Shown piece after piece: positions 34,901 through 47,040 of a stretch of DNA of 64,000 nucleotides (positions within the stretch are counted from its first letter, which is position 1; each line of letters begins with the position of its first letter). Where the stretch lies: the NCBI RefSeq assembly GCF_000003815.2, contig NC_049992.1, forward strand, positions 13,043,369 through 13,107,368. The letters are read 5' to 3'. Origin of the DNA: Branchiostoma floridae. Its lineage: Eukaryota; Chordata; Leptocardii; Amphioxiformes; Branchiostomatidae. Both the position numbers and the translations under genes were made by a program. The notes under the pieces were generated by a model, which was given only the letters and a program-made list of their open reading frames with translations, was not told the origin of the DNA and searched no databases.

Positions 34901-35313
34901 TTGCCAAGCCAAGCTAGCTGAGGGGCGTGACGAGAAAACATCTCTCTTTTAACTTATGTCTAATTCATGAAATGCCAACAACTCGGTGTCATAACAAGAA
35001 ACATAAAATCCAAACACAGGATCTGGAAAGTGTCACAAAACGGAGATAATTTGGCTTTGATAAAAATCCCAGCCCCAAGTAAGCCTTGCGACAGCACAAA
35101 GAATTGCAAAACGCCGGTCGACAAGGACACGATCTGACCCGATTGTGCGTGCGTTTTCAAGCTTCGGGAAGCATTTAACTCTCGCAAACATATAAACAAG
35201 ACTTCAGTCAAAGATCTATGGGCTCAGAAGTAACCTACTTACCCCGCAAGCCCTCCGAAGAGGAACTTGATGTACTTGGGCATCGTCTTCTTCGCGTCTG
35301 TCTGGGCAGCCAT
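28995..35313 (-). CDS. SLC25A11: Mitochondrial 2-oxoglutarate/malate carrier
   Basis: Nine coding exons on the minus strand: 35243-35313, 32136-32197, 31851-31941, 31418-31542, 31148-31226, 30734-30824, 30203-30293, 29712-29811, 28995-29223. Their 939 nt give 312 aa; the human protein is 314 aa. The protein is an inner-membrane antiporter that exchanges 2-oxoglutarate for malate in the malate-aspartate shuttle. All three mitochondrial-carrier signatures are present: PLDLVKNR (exon 2), PAEISLIR (exon 5) and PVDIAKTR (exons 8-9). Other family landmarks are KFLFGGLAG at the N-terminus, RQASYTTTRLGIY (exon 4), RAVVVNAAQLASYSQ (exon 7) and WKGFTPYYFRLGPHTV near the C-terminus. Exon 5 ends in AAG|GCAAGG, so its intron is GC-AG type. 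Exon 1 is separated from exon 2 by a 3-kb intron holding a MITE and a LINE fragment. Confidence 0.97.
30366..30442. mobile_element. CAGTCAAACCTG-family MITE fragment
   Basis: It begins AGTCAAACCTGTCAAACCTG, runs into CGCTCAAGGGACTG as in the large copy at 32222, and is cut off at about 30442 with no right end. Confidence 0.5.
32222..32718. mobile_element. CAGTCAAACCTG-family element, 497-bp copy
   Basis: The left end is CAGTCAAACCTGTCTATAGC and the right end is inverted (AATACAGGTTTGACTG). TA dinucleotides flank it at 32220-32221 and 32719-32720. Both ends carry repeated GGCCACTATAG-type motifs in opposite orientation. The centre is GC-rich with many CGGCCG-like triplets. It lies in SLC25A11 intron 1 and has no coding capacity. 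Confidence 0.8.
33127..33381 (+). pseudogene. 5'-truncated non-LTR retrotransposon, RT-ORF C-terminus
   Basis: An open frame ending at 33381 encodes about 80 residues, including FYKIVNGIINIPL, RRTRGSHMFKYQ, FFPRTVVEWNRLP and SVEVFKAGL. The pattern FFPRT(I/V)xxWNxLP followed by a short helix is typical of the last residues of reverse-transcriptase ORFs in animal LINEs. No upstream RT core is present. A poly-C tract and short 3' tail follow at 33390-33460. Insertion is in SLC25A11 intron 1, opposite strand. Confidence 0.75.
33462..35242. other. Rest of SLC25A11 intron 1
   Basis: No exon was recognised. Sequence near 34520-34600 has two imperfect copies of a GGGTGTGCC(G/C)CC(T/C)-containing segment, which looks like repeat debris. 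Confidence 0.4.
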
Positions 35314-35759
35314 GTTGGGATAGTGAGGTGAAAGGTCACCCTCCTTTGACGTCATCAAAATAACACTCTTATTTAAAAAATTCACAAAATCGAAAATATA
35401 ATCGAGAATTTTAGCTTCTCTGGCATTTCATTATCTAGTTAGAGTAGTTGAATCCTAAAGCATATTTCTAACTACACAGGTTTAGTATTTTGGCTTCGCA
35501 AAACTGTGACCTCACGTGACTATAAGGTTAGGGATAGTACATTACTTACTATCTAATGAGCTTTAAAGTTCAAAGGTGTTCAAAGACATTCTTCAATTAT
35601 AGCTTTTCAACACATTTTAAGTTATTTCGTTGTATGTTCTTTCAAAACGATATAAAATTCAGTGCTTGAATGTCAATTCTGCATGAGTACCATAATATTT
35701 AAATAATCCTAAATTGAATAGTGGTTTATCCCTGGTAATTGAGATAAGAGTTCGCCATA
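35314..35759. promoter_or_regulatory. Upstream region of SLC25A11
   Basis: The short segment before the ATG is the probable 5' UTR/promoter. The CACGTGA at about 35513 is an E-box core. If 35760-35892 is a plus-strand exon, this is a bidirectional promoter. Confidence 0.35.
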
Positions 35760-35892
35760 CTGGTTGAGATTCAGCTGCAGGCGGACAGGGATGGTCGGAG
35801 TTCCCAGCTTCTTCGTGTGCGGTAAACTTGGCCAACTGTTAAAAGACTGGGTCTGACACCTTCACGACATCTATCTCTTGTCTAAGAGGAAG
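35760..35892 (+). other. Candidate non-coding first exon (possibly of SPSB1)
   Basis: A GC-richer block ends in GAGGAAG|GTAAGG, a strong donor. The first ATG inside it soon meets a stop, so it would be 5' UTR. SPSB1 genes in vertebrates have a distant non-coding first exon, and the SPSB1 coding exon here begins with a good acceptor at 50239. The link across 14 kb is inference only. Confidence 0.3.
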
Positions 35893-37801
35893 GTAAGGTC
35901 GAATTTCTGACCGAATTCGCCTTCGTTTTCCCGCTGTTTGGTTGCGGAAGATGCGGATGTGTCGTAGACAGCCCCCGAGTTGAATCTCCTTTCCCAAAAC
36001 AGGGGAATGTTTACACAAATTACATCATTTTAAAATGAAGAAAACTACTCAGTATGTAACATTCCAGAGATATTTTCACAAGTTTTAGTCACAGAGTTCG
36101 TCATGGATACGTTTGCAAGACTGCACTGAGTAAAATAATGTCTTTATTATCACTGCCAAAATCAGAATTTCCTGCAACATAATCTCATGAGTAGTGACCT
36201 CAGTATAAACCGAACTCCAGAAGGCCAAATAGTTCCCCCAATTCTGTCACATCAGCTAAAAAAATAACTAGGAAAAAAAGGGATGTCAAAACGCACGTGG
36301 CATTCCAGGCTGCAATACCACGGGTTGTCATTTGCTTTGAAGTAAGTTGCAACACTTCATTCCAAGTTTATATGAACGAGGAGCTCGAGGCTATAACCTA
36401 CTGGGTACAAACTTTGCCATAACTGAGAAAGTTTTAACATGTTTAAAAGGTAATCTTTAACCTTGGGACCAATAATCCTTTTTCTCAAAATAGAAGTTGA
36501 TGCTTTATACCTTGTCACAAACATTATTCAAAATACTGTATGTCATGATTGTCCAGTATTGTTTGTAAGGTGTGCCAAATCATTTATGGACAATGGACGC
36601 ATTGTTCTCCTTTACATTACCATTATGATTAAGAAGTTTACAATTACTCATACCACACCAGTTTGTTACTTTGTATTAAGTACATTATTTTACAGGCATT
36701 GAGGGAGTGACATTTCGACTACTTTGATCTTTGGAATGTTTTGTCTATCCTTCCAGACCATAAAGTTTATTCGATCAACTGCATCTTACTTCTCATAACA
36801 TGTCCATAGACTGATGGAGATAGTTGCAATTGTAACTGCATCATACCTGAGCTCTTCATTTGATTTTTTTGGACAGATGTGTCCTGTACCAATGTCTTAT
36901 TGTTTTAGACTGGCATTTTTTCGTTCTAAAGGTCATTGGGAGATGACAGATCTTTTTTACTGGACTATTCCCCAGTAGAACACCCCGTCTTCCTCACTAG
37001 GTGTGGCTCCCACAGTTAAGTCTTTTCAAACTAGGCTAGAGGCCTTCCCCCTTACTTTGCCCATTAATGGGATGTTTCTGGGTATTTATGACAAAGTCGG
37101 AAGATAACAACAGGAAAAATTGGTTTTCCGGTCTGTGAAACCAGACTCTGTAAGTCATTCATCTGTACTGCTATTGTCTACATCATCATTATTAATTTAT
37201 TGTTGTGCCACATATTAGCTGTTGCAGAGGTAGGCCACCATGTTAGAGACATGTATTTTGTTTCCTTAATAGTTATTAATTACTATAGATTCCAATTATC
37301 AATACTGTTGTAATGATGTAAGGAAGATTAAGAGGAGAGGACCCATGACGGAGCAATGTCATCCCCTTTTTAGTCAGTCATTTAAATTGTTTATTTTTTT
37401 TAGTTCATTTTTTTTGTTCTGTCCAGTTTTGCTGACATAATGTAGGTTGTTGATAGAGACATCTATGCCAGAGGCACTGATGTCAGCAATTTCATATCTG
37501 GCTTATATAGTTACACTTACAGGAAGGAAAAGAACCTAGTATCATTAGGCCCATGGTTGATCAACTTGATGTGGATAGCAATATGTTTCAACAGTTTGTT
37601 TGGATTACATACCCGGTAAACAATCTCATGGTAAAAGGTAAAGTGCCTTATGGCTGAAAGGTTAACTCAATAACTGCCTCATGACGTAACAATACTAACA
37701 TGCCAGGTTTGTACATAACAGTACAACTTGCTTATCCAGATTCCTGATTTATTGCGTACTTCGGCCCCAATATCATTGTTGTTGTTTTTTAGAATCTGTC
37801 A

Positions 37802-37838
37802 ACCCTAATGAATGATATTCAATGTCATTCATTAGGGT
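37802..37838. repeat. Inverted repeat, 14-bp arms
   Basis: ACCCTAATGAATGA and its exact complement are separated by 9 bases. No function is evident. Confidence 0.75.
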
Positions 37839-38241
37839 AAATAGCTTATTCTGAAAATAACCTATAACAAAAATGAGTATCTTTACCTCTGACATTTTAG
37901 TATTGATATACAGTATTTTTCAAAGAATGAATTCAGCTGTGTGCTTGTATGTTATATGTTATATTATTTGGTATAACTTGCATGAATGCAGTAAAGCCTA
38001 CCAAAATAAAGACTGAAGTTGGAAGCTTTATGTCCTCAATGTGTAATGGGGCCAGGATTTGTCTACAATAAGTAACATTGCACTGTTAATCTCGCACTAG
38101 CCAACTTTCCTACCATCTTATGACAATTTAGCAATTGAGAAACAACATGTTATATTACATATCATGGCTTATTTTAATAGGCAGCCAGTGTTCTCTTTAG
38201 CTCAGATACATGCTGGGATGATGGTGATCATGTATGATATA

Positions 38242-38412
38242 CTGTAAATGCAGAAATGTTCGCGGTGGATTAACTTAAAATTGCCGCGAACATTTTTCAA
38301 TTATGGAATTAGACAGCATTCTATGCTGTTACCGCGACTTGAATCCACCGCGAAAAGTCCCTTTTCCCGCTACCGCGAAATTAAATCCCCGCGAAATTAA
38401 ATGCATTTCCAG
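38242..38412. mobile_element. MITE with CTG(T/G)AAATGCA ends
   Basis: The left end is CTGTAAATGCAGAAATG; the right end inverted is CTGGAAATGCATTTAA. Flanking TA lies at 38240-38241 and 38413-38414. The interior is rich in CGCGG/CCGCG on both strands. Confidence 0.7.
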
Positions 38413-38414
38413 TA

Positions 38415-38530
38415 GTCAAACCTGTTCAAGTCACTACCTCTACATTAAGATCACCTGGCCCATCTGACAACCTGGTCACATAGACCAGATTTTATTGGTA
38501 CCCTGGGTGGTCATCTTGGGTAGGTTTGAC
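38415..38530. mobile_element. CAGTCAAACCTG-family MITE, copy 4
   Basis: It starts GTCAAACCTG directly after the TA that closes the previous element and ends GGTTTGAC before TA at 38531-38532. Internal motifs GTCACTACC and GGTGGTCATCTTGG match the other copies. Confidence 0.7.
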
Positions 38531-39823
38531 TAATTGGTGATTAGGTGTGTTTCAAGAGGGATTCTGATGGTCAGGTTGAAATAAACAGACCATCCATCAG
38601 GTTGTTCCAAATATAAAGCTTGCTAGCTTTGGTATATTTCATATTCACTCCAGTTGTTTCTTGGTAGAAACTTGTGGAGGTGAGCCAACCAGGATGGTAC
38701 ATGTGGATCATGTATATATTCTTTGCTGTTAGGTTTGTTGGTGGTGATATGGAAAAGCTGTTTAGTGTCTTTGCCCAAGAATAAAGACAAGGTATTTTCT
38801 ATGCTAGACTTAGACTGAATTCGTAACACCCATAATCTTCTTAGATGTCTGAACTGATCATATATTATTACAAACTTTTTTATCATCTGTAGATAATTGA
38901 AATGCTGACCTGGCTGAAGCATTGGGAAGGACACAATAATACCAAACACAATCTATGTCTGAGAACATACAGTGAACAATTTCAAAATTATTAAAGGGAA
39001 AAATATGTGAAATGTACTGTCTCAACCGAAAGAAACAAATCGTGTGTCCCAATGAAGATGACAAGTGAGTATTTACTGGTTGTGTAAAAAGAAATCTCCA
39101 GTACCCTAACTTCAAAATCTGTCTCTACCAATATTTTTGATTTATCATTGACACTTATGAATTGCATGTATCAAGACACGTAAGTAAGTTAGTCCAGATT
39201 ATCTAAGACTCCTGGGCATTTCAATGCACTTTGGTTACTTCTAAATGTATCTGTTTAACTGCCAAGTGTACAGTTGGGTCATTCAACCCCAGTGACGTTG
39301 AGTCATGTATGACATCTTTGTCAGATACCACACATACCTACAAGCCTTCCACGTACCAGGGTGGGATGTGTGGGTCGTGGTGGAATTTACCCAACGTCTA
39401 TTTCTGTATTGGTGTTATAGAGAGCTATTACATGGCTGAAAATTCATTTAAGGGTGTAGGTGTGCAGAAAAAAACATGATGCACGATTTAGACTGAAGCA
39501 GAATGTCAGCTGTTTCAAAAGTAGATCTTTGAAAAATTGTGATAACCAAAATTCTTTAGCAGTCTATCTTCAAAAAACAATAAAGGTTTTATTGTCATTT
39601 TTTACACTAATAAGTAAATTGCTATGTATGTGTACTAGTGAATGATATGTGTACTATTGTACAATGGTAATAATTCCCTAATACACAAAACCTTGGTGCA
39701 CACTCAGTCAAAATTAGGTGCACAGCTCCAATTTTTTGGTGCATATGCACCCAAACTTATTTTGAGCACCATAGTCAACTAAACTTTGTCAAACACTTTA
39801 GGTCACTTTGTTTCTCAGACTTT

Positions 39824-40180
39824 GGCCCATCTACACACAGCTTTTACCGATATCTGTGGAGATGTCGGGAGGGATCTAGAACATAGGGGGCCGGACACCC
39901 ATGGCGCTTGCAGTCATAAACATATAGTGCGATTTTCCAAATGGCGTTATATGCTAATGAGCCTTCCCGAATTCGGGGCGCATCTACACGCGCGCGAAGT
40001 TGTCGGGGACCCCTGCTAAGCTATCGGTAAGGTATCGTACGAATGGTCCGGACCTTTCGGGAGAAATTTTCCCGATATCGTAATGGCGATATAGTAGTTC
40101 CATCTAGACGATGAAAAAAAGCTGTCGGCGAGAGGTTGTAGGCTCGCTGATATCGGGAAAAGCTGTGTGTAGATCGTGCC
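39824..40180. mobile_element. 357-bp inverted-repeat element
   Basis: The ends are GGCCCATCTACACACAGC and, inverted, GGCACGATCTACACACAGC; both continue with CTTTTMCCGATATC. TTT flanks each side but the target duplication is not certain. The interior has repeated CCCGATATCG-like motifs. No ORF was seen. Confidence 0.65.
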
Positions 40181-41408
40181 TTTTACTGATTTACTTCTTT
40201 ACTGCTGCTTTACACTGGCCACGCTTTAAACGGCGTGTGATAAGTGTTGAAGGCGGGGCAAGTAGATACCTTTGAGCAATGAGTAATGTGAATCTAATCA
40301 CAGATCGAAGTAGAGTTTGGCATTCAGTTTGATGAATTGGTCAGCTCTCTCATGGTTGCAATCCATGATGGCATCCATCCTCAACTTTACATTACCCCTA
40401 GCAAGAAGGCACTGGATGCTCCACTTGTATGAATACTCATGATGAAAAGCAAGGCATCTGGGGAAATCAAGTGCTACTAGATGTTGTGCAGTATGGTAAG
40501 TTTGACCTATACAATCATTCTGTGGAACAGCTACAATATTAAGGTATATAAAGTACAAGAACTGTATTTTATTGCAAGGTGTCACAGTAGGACACATACT
40601 ATACATCTTGAAACGTTCACAGTGGTTCTATTTTCACAGTTCTGTTTGTGACCTCTCTACCACCAATTTATGACAAAGGGAATATGCAAAATGTGTTTAG
40701 TTACTGTACTAAAAAATTGCTTCAATCACAGTCTTATAACACTGCAAAAACCTCTTTTCCCATGCTACCATGAAGGTAAATGGATTGACAGTACTTGTGT
40801 TTTACAATATCTTGTGTCGATGTTCATCCACCTGTATGTGGCAGTGTTGTAATGGAGTCGAAATTACATTTACCGAACTGTTCAGTGTGTCTCTAGTGTG
40901 TCTCTCGGTGCATTGTGTCAATATCTATCATGGTTATAAATGACTTTCGTTCTGTAGGGTTACGCGATATTGAAATTCCACATGCTCTCTCCTGGTCGTG
41001 AGTGTCCTTCATTCGACACTGAAGCCATCAGTGACGTCAGTTCCATCAGCCTGGCTTAGTTTTACCAAGGACGTTATATGGTTTTACACATCAGAATGTT
41101 TGCTGACGTAGATTGCAATAAGACACACTGAATTTTGCTTTGATGTACGTAGATGTGTATTGGAGCCTATCAAATAAAAGCAAGGAAAACGTGACCGGCT
41201 TTGATACAATAATTACAGTATGCTACAGAATATTATAGTATCATCTCTAGTTTCCAGCTCCTTGCTTGCAGCTTCCTTGATTTGCATCAGGTGGTGACAT
41301 TTTAATTCCTTTTGCCTTTTTGGCTCTTTGGAATCACAGTTATATGTACGTTAGATGTTAGGAGTTCTTGCATATGGATGATGCATTGACTGTAAATTTG
41401 TTTTAAAT

Positions 41409-41761
41409 CACCAATTTAATTTCTTGGTTCACGAATTCGCTCGCTCCTATTTTTTGGAAAATAAAAAATAAAAATAAAAATTACCACTCAGCAATTTTTC
41501 ACCATTAATGAAACCATTCACCAACTCTCTGGTGTAGCAAATTGGCCTTTATATTATAAGCTCCTTAAAGTGTGGGTACAGGTGCTGTTACTGTACAATA
41601 ATAGTGTTTTTGTACTTTTTTCAAGCTGAAAACTTTTTTCCTTTATGTTTTGGATTAGCCGTTACCTTTACCCCAACCATTGTACAATTTTTATTTTTAT
41701 TTCGCCCTCTCGCTCCATATTTTTTATGAAAAAATCCGTGAACCAAGAAATTAAATTGGTG
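41409..41761. mobile_element. 353-bp element with perfect 25-bp terminal inverted repeats
   Basis: The arms at 41409-41433 and 41737-41761 are exact complements and begin CACCAATTTAATTTCTTGG. Just inside lie two direct copies of a CTCGCTCC(A)TATTTTTT segment. A target duplication could not be defined. Confidence 0.7.
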
Positions 41762-42508
41762 TGGCCTAATGACATTTTGATTGAGTTTTTGTAGTAGGAA
41801 ATAATTTTCCATTTTTCATTACCTGTTTATTAAAGTGAGAGACTTGTCACACCAAACCTTTTGACATATAGCTATCTTGATAAAAGCTCCTTGCCCTGAT
41901 TTATCATTAGTTAAGTAACAAATTAAAATGCTCTGTTCATCTTGCACTGTACTCCCATTGGATCAATTCTATCTATGGGAAGGTTAGTACACATATAGCT
42001 TTCGTAAGACTTTCATAACAAGGGAAACAAAGTACACAATGAAGACTTGAGATGGTCTGTTGACGGTCTCATGTTGAACCATTCGGCACCACAGCCTTAA
42101 AGCATTATAATCAATCACCCTGTGAATTAGGCATTATTTCACTCAGGTTAGTCATCTTTTAGTTAAGATGATGTTGTATATATTTGATCTCCATCTTATA
42201 AGTGTAACCATCACACACAACATCATTTTATTCTTAACCTATGAACTGTTTGCTGAGTGGAGATCCAAAGTCCATGTCACTAGAGGGCAATAAACAAATG
42301 AGAGATGCAATACTACTAGATACCAAATAACCTTGCCACCCTTATATAAACATCCATAATTGATCTAATGTATGTAATTTGTCCCCTAAAAGTAATGTGT
42401 ATCAAGTTTTCTTGGTTTGACCAAGAATGTTTTATCCTCCTTGGTTTGACATCATCTATTCTTCTCATTAGCTATGTCTCTGTATCTGTTGGAATCAAAT
42501 GTCCTTAA

Positions 42509-43019
42509 AGGGACATATTGTAAAATTATGGCGCCAAAATTTCAAATGTTCTGAACTCTAAAATCTCAAGTCAGATTGACATTTGTAACTTATTTCCAAC
42601 TTATCTGCGTCATTTTATCACATTTCTAGCGCTAATTAACAATGCAAAAGTAAGCCCCGAACAAATTCACTTACTTCCGGGTAGCCTACCCGGAAGTAAG
42701 TCGGTCCTAGATTTCCGAATCGACCGTTGCGGTCGCATATCTTCAGAACTTAGCGGGGACTTTCAACAAACTTCAGTAACGATTCGAGCGAACCACCGAA
42801 CGCGTTCTAGAGCGCGCCTTGGTTCGTCGGAGAGTTGGATAAAATGTCGGACAACTCCAGCGGCGGAGGGAAGTGCGCATATTTCAAGACGTCCTCACGC
42901 CACAGCAAAGCCGTATCAATACGTTGTAAATATTGCTGTGCAGTGTAATAAGGTAGACTCAACTCATAATGCAGACAAATGACCGAAAACAGTGACTTTA
43001 TTTTTTACATTATGTCCCT
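42509..43019. mobile_element. 511-bp TIR element flanked by TTAA
   Basis: The terminal inverted repeat is AGGGACATAWTGTAAAA. The flanks are TTAA at 42505-42508 and 43020-43023, which could be a piggyBac-type TTAA target, or a TA target with ends TTAAAGGGACAT; the sequence cannot separate these. A perfect 15-bp-arm hairpin (ACTTACTTCCGGGTA, 3-base loop) lies inside at 42669-42701. Confidence 0.65.
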
Positions 43020-44549
43020 TTAAGACTTGACTGATTATAGTGCTGCTAATTTTATGATGAAGTGAGGTTACTGTAGAAACTATTTACAGTTTATGTTTTG
43101 CTTTATGAAGTGATATTGGGCAGCCAAGCATTGATTTTGATGTTTCCTGTTTTATAACCATGTCACAACATGTTTTGATAACTTTTTGCATAATCATTCC
43201 CGGCAGGTAAATTTTTATTATGTATGAAAGTAATGGGATTTCCATGGCTACAAATTACATGCATCTTCATATCATAATATAGCTCATATATAGCTAATAT
43301 AAGCTAGATCCAAATAGAAATATGGAAAAAGACACATAGGCACTGCAACCCAAAATATGATTTGTTTTTATTTGATGGACTAAAAAGTGCTGTTTTTTCT
43401 TATGGTTATTGGGTCAGTGTTTCTAGCTTCTTTGTGATAACAACCCACGTATGAATATGTATGAATATCAAACTTTAAAGGAATCTAATTTTTATCATAC
43501 AACTCATCTGATGCTTCAAATTTTTTGAAAATTTTATTATGACAACTAGAAAAACAGAATAGTTCACAGCTTATAGCAATGGTCATATTCATTTTACAAC
43601 TTCAAGATTGTTAAAGAATCATAAGCAAAATCCTTTTAATTACAACAGGTATACAAAGGAATACCATGGTACATGGGAAATGATAGCAGGAGACACATCA
43701 GAGTAGAATAGGCAATGTAGATAATTATATATGTATGTTCTATCAGATCTGGACAGATTAAATACTACTATCACTAGTAAACCTATCCTGTGATTGACAG
43801 CTTGTTATTACACGTACACATGTACCTACCTCTGTATGCAAACCATCAAATTTGGGTATGTAGTTTCAATGCTGCATGATGTATACTGAAATGTATCAAA
43901 TCTGCCTACGGAAAATGTAATGACATATCTATTGTACTGTTTCAATCATTTTTCAGAATGAGCATGGGCATGATATTTACAAAGCAATTCAGTTGAAAAT
44001 TTTTTATATCAACTTAGAAGTTTAAAACAGTTTTGGTGGTTGTTGAGAGGGAATGTTGTTATCATTTTCCTTGACGGATGTGTGTACTTTGGTACAATGT
44101 AGTAAGAATACGCCAGGTTTATGTGTATTTTCACACTTGCTAGTGATTCACACACATTAGCAGCTTCGAGGGCTGCTTGTTAATTGCTGACTGAAGAGTT
44201 ATGAAGCACCTGAATTGTTTCATACCTTTCTGTTAACTGATGGAGGATTAAGAAGGAAGGTTGTGAAATGGTTGAATAGTAGAGTAATCAACTGATGATT
44301 AATGCTTGTGATTAGAACTAAGCTATGAAGGAGAGGGACAGTAGATTTTACAGTATCAGCACTTCATACAATATCATATGTTGTGTCCAGGTAAACAAGC
44401 TTCTTCCAGAGTAAGATTAAAACATGACCCTCTCATGTTTCATATTGGTCATTTACTTGCACCGATGATTTAGTTGTTGTTGTGATGACTTGCCTCTCTC
44501 CATGGAGGTTGAAAATCCTGCTCTCTCATTTCTAGAGGCCTGATCAATA

Positions 44550-44695
44550 TAGAATACAACACGGTGTATTCCGTATCACCCGAGGTACCAGCCCGACTGC
44601 AGGAAGGATCGCCCGACGGCCAAAAGGCCGGAGGGTTATCTGACCCGCGGGAGGGCTGGGACCAAGGGAGATGCGGAATGCACCATGTTGTATTT
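44550..44695. mobile_element. Fold-back inverted repeat
   Basis: ATACAACACGGTGTATTCCG near 44552 and its imperfect complement ending at 44693 enclose a GC-rich centre with GGCC/CCGG symmetry (GACGGCCAAAAGGCCG). It is probably a small element or one end of a larger one. Confidence 0.5.
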
Positions 44696-47040
44696 TATTT
44701 ATATTAACCCACCTGAGAAAACACATATTTCGATGCGAAATGCACCAGAAGTTGAGAAAATGTTGTGTCCTCAAACAAAAGATTATAACAACAGCAATTA
44801 TAACTTCCAAATCCGGTATTCGACTTCTCAACCATGCCGTAATCGAAAAAGTTCGATTTACTCGAAGGAAGCCTGTGTGATACAACTTTCAAACCTGTGT
44901 GATACAGAAGTTATCACACGGTCAGGAACACCCGTATTGAACTCTTTCGCATCACATGTACGACATAAAGTACCTTATATAACGTCCTTGGTCTGATTAG
45001 AGATTACTGCAGAGCAGACAGACTTTTGCAGACAGCTGCAGTTTTCCAACCCCCTCCTCTAAACAATTGTCTTTAGCACTTGTCTTGCTTGTACCTGCAT
45101 GTTCAGACAAAGCCTTGTTTTGTCTATTACTAGTATTAGTTTCCTTGTCTTGACAGACCTTATGCCTGCTTTGAGCTTTTTGGCACCTGACTTTGACTGT
45201 GATTTTGTTTTATATGTTTTGAAGGAATATTGTTATTTTCTTAATCAAGACATTTACCTTTTGTGTGCCCTAGATTTCCTTTGATCTGTGAAAGTATTAG
45301 TTTATGGTCTGAGTTGGATTGCATTCTTGGGGGCCAGTATGTTACTTTTGTCTTGTTCTTGGCAATCAGATGGTCCCGCCTAACAATAACAGTTAATTGA
45401 ACATCGGAGTTATAACCAATGAACAAAAGCAAAGACAACTGGTGTCAATCCCAGACAATCTAAACTGCCCGGCCTTTTCGTACCTTGGTCCATTCACACT
45501 GAGATTAATCATGTAATTTGTTAGCACTGATGTTGTCTTGCTATTATCACTTGGCACTGGGTTGTGGAGGTGTGAACTCTAGGGGTTGTACAGTTCATTC
45601 ATGGATAGACAGAGGGTGGTCCAGATGTATCTAAATAAAGTAGTCTCCTGCCCAGGCTTTTGTCTGGACAATGCCTTTCTTGTAAGGAAGAAGCCATTAG
45701 TAAAAAAAGGGGAGGACTTCTATGATTCATTCTTTTACATTTTCTGAAATAATCCAGCACATCATTTCTGTAGCACTTGAAAAGTACAAAAGGGTTATTT
45801 TATTATTACTGCAAAACAATTGTACTAGAAGTTAGTGAGGACAATCTATATATTTTTGCTATGCTATGATAACTGTCCTTATTTTAAAGAGTTTCATTGT
45901 AACATTCTGTATCATTGCTAAACAATGGCTATAAGCAACCTGCCTTAGCTTTCCTTCCCTGCCCTCGGATGGACTCTCCCAATTAGATCATGTGACCTAA
46001 TCTGCATGAGGGGCCCATTGTACCCTGACCAGGGCCCCCTTTTTGTTGTCCAACTGGCATTGTTGCCCTCTAGTGTGCCAGATGGCCTCAGACCTTGGTG
46101 GGAGTAGGGTGTGTTCAGGTGCATTTGTGGTGATCCAGGCCAGATTCTCACGAGACTAGGATGGTGGTAAGTGTTCTTATTTCTGAACATCCTCCCCAGC
46201 ACCAGCCATATCCTTGGTGCTGCCCTTGGCATGATATATGCAGGGTAGCTGATGTGGAAAAGAAGTCACCTATCTCTAGATACGTTTTCTTTTACGTCAA
46301 AGCTTCTCTTTCAAGGCCTTTATTTGCATAGGATTCTCTCTGCATGGTTCAGACCTTCAGTTGCATTGTGTGCAAATTATTTAGTCATCTCTGAAATTGA
46401 TTTTTAGTGGAAAGGCATACATTTTCCAGCTGCTAGCTATGGCTGTAGTGTTCGTGATGGCTAAATTTTCAGCAGCCTGTGTCTTAAAATCCTCACCCTC
46501 AGTGCCCCCCTCCCCCACTTGACAAAAGCTTTCTTGCCTACATAGCAAGATTTTGTGCAATTTGTGTAAAATAGGTCAAATTCGTGTTATGTAGCACACC
46601 TATTTCCAAATCCGTGTCATTTGACCCAGCCCTAATGATGTGAGAGCAGAACTGGTGAGGCACATCCACATCCCCATTTTTGGAGGGAAAACGTAGCCAG
46701 TCAGCCATTGGTAATCAAAACAGCCAGCCAAACAAAGGTCATGGTACATTCTTTCGTCTTTCTGCCCAAAAATCTACAAAAGATTTGTCCCACCTTGCAT
46801 ACTGGTGGTATATTTTCTCAGGCAGACACATGCGTCATGTCATAGGGGCACTATCAGGGAGTTTCTAACAGTCCCCAGTTTTGGAGGGAAAGAGTAGGTC
46901 AGATTTCCGGCCAAATTGTGTTCTCTTCACGTACATCCCTTTGATCAGACAGGGATTTTGACAGAGAAGGTTTTTCTACTGGATAATGTCATGTCTGTAG
47001 TGTCTGATTTTTGTCAAGGTTGATAATTTGTGACCAGTAA

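Noticed and set aside
38623-38949. 108-codon minus-strand ORF, AT-rich
   Set aside because: Composition is like surrounding intron, no family recognised, no convincing acceptor or partner exon. A decayed mobile-element fragment remains possible.
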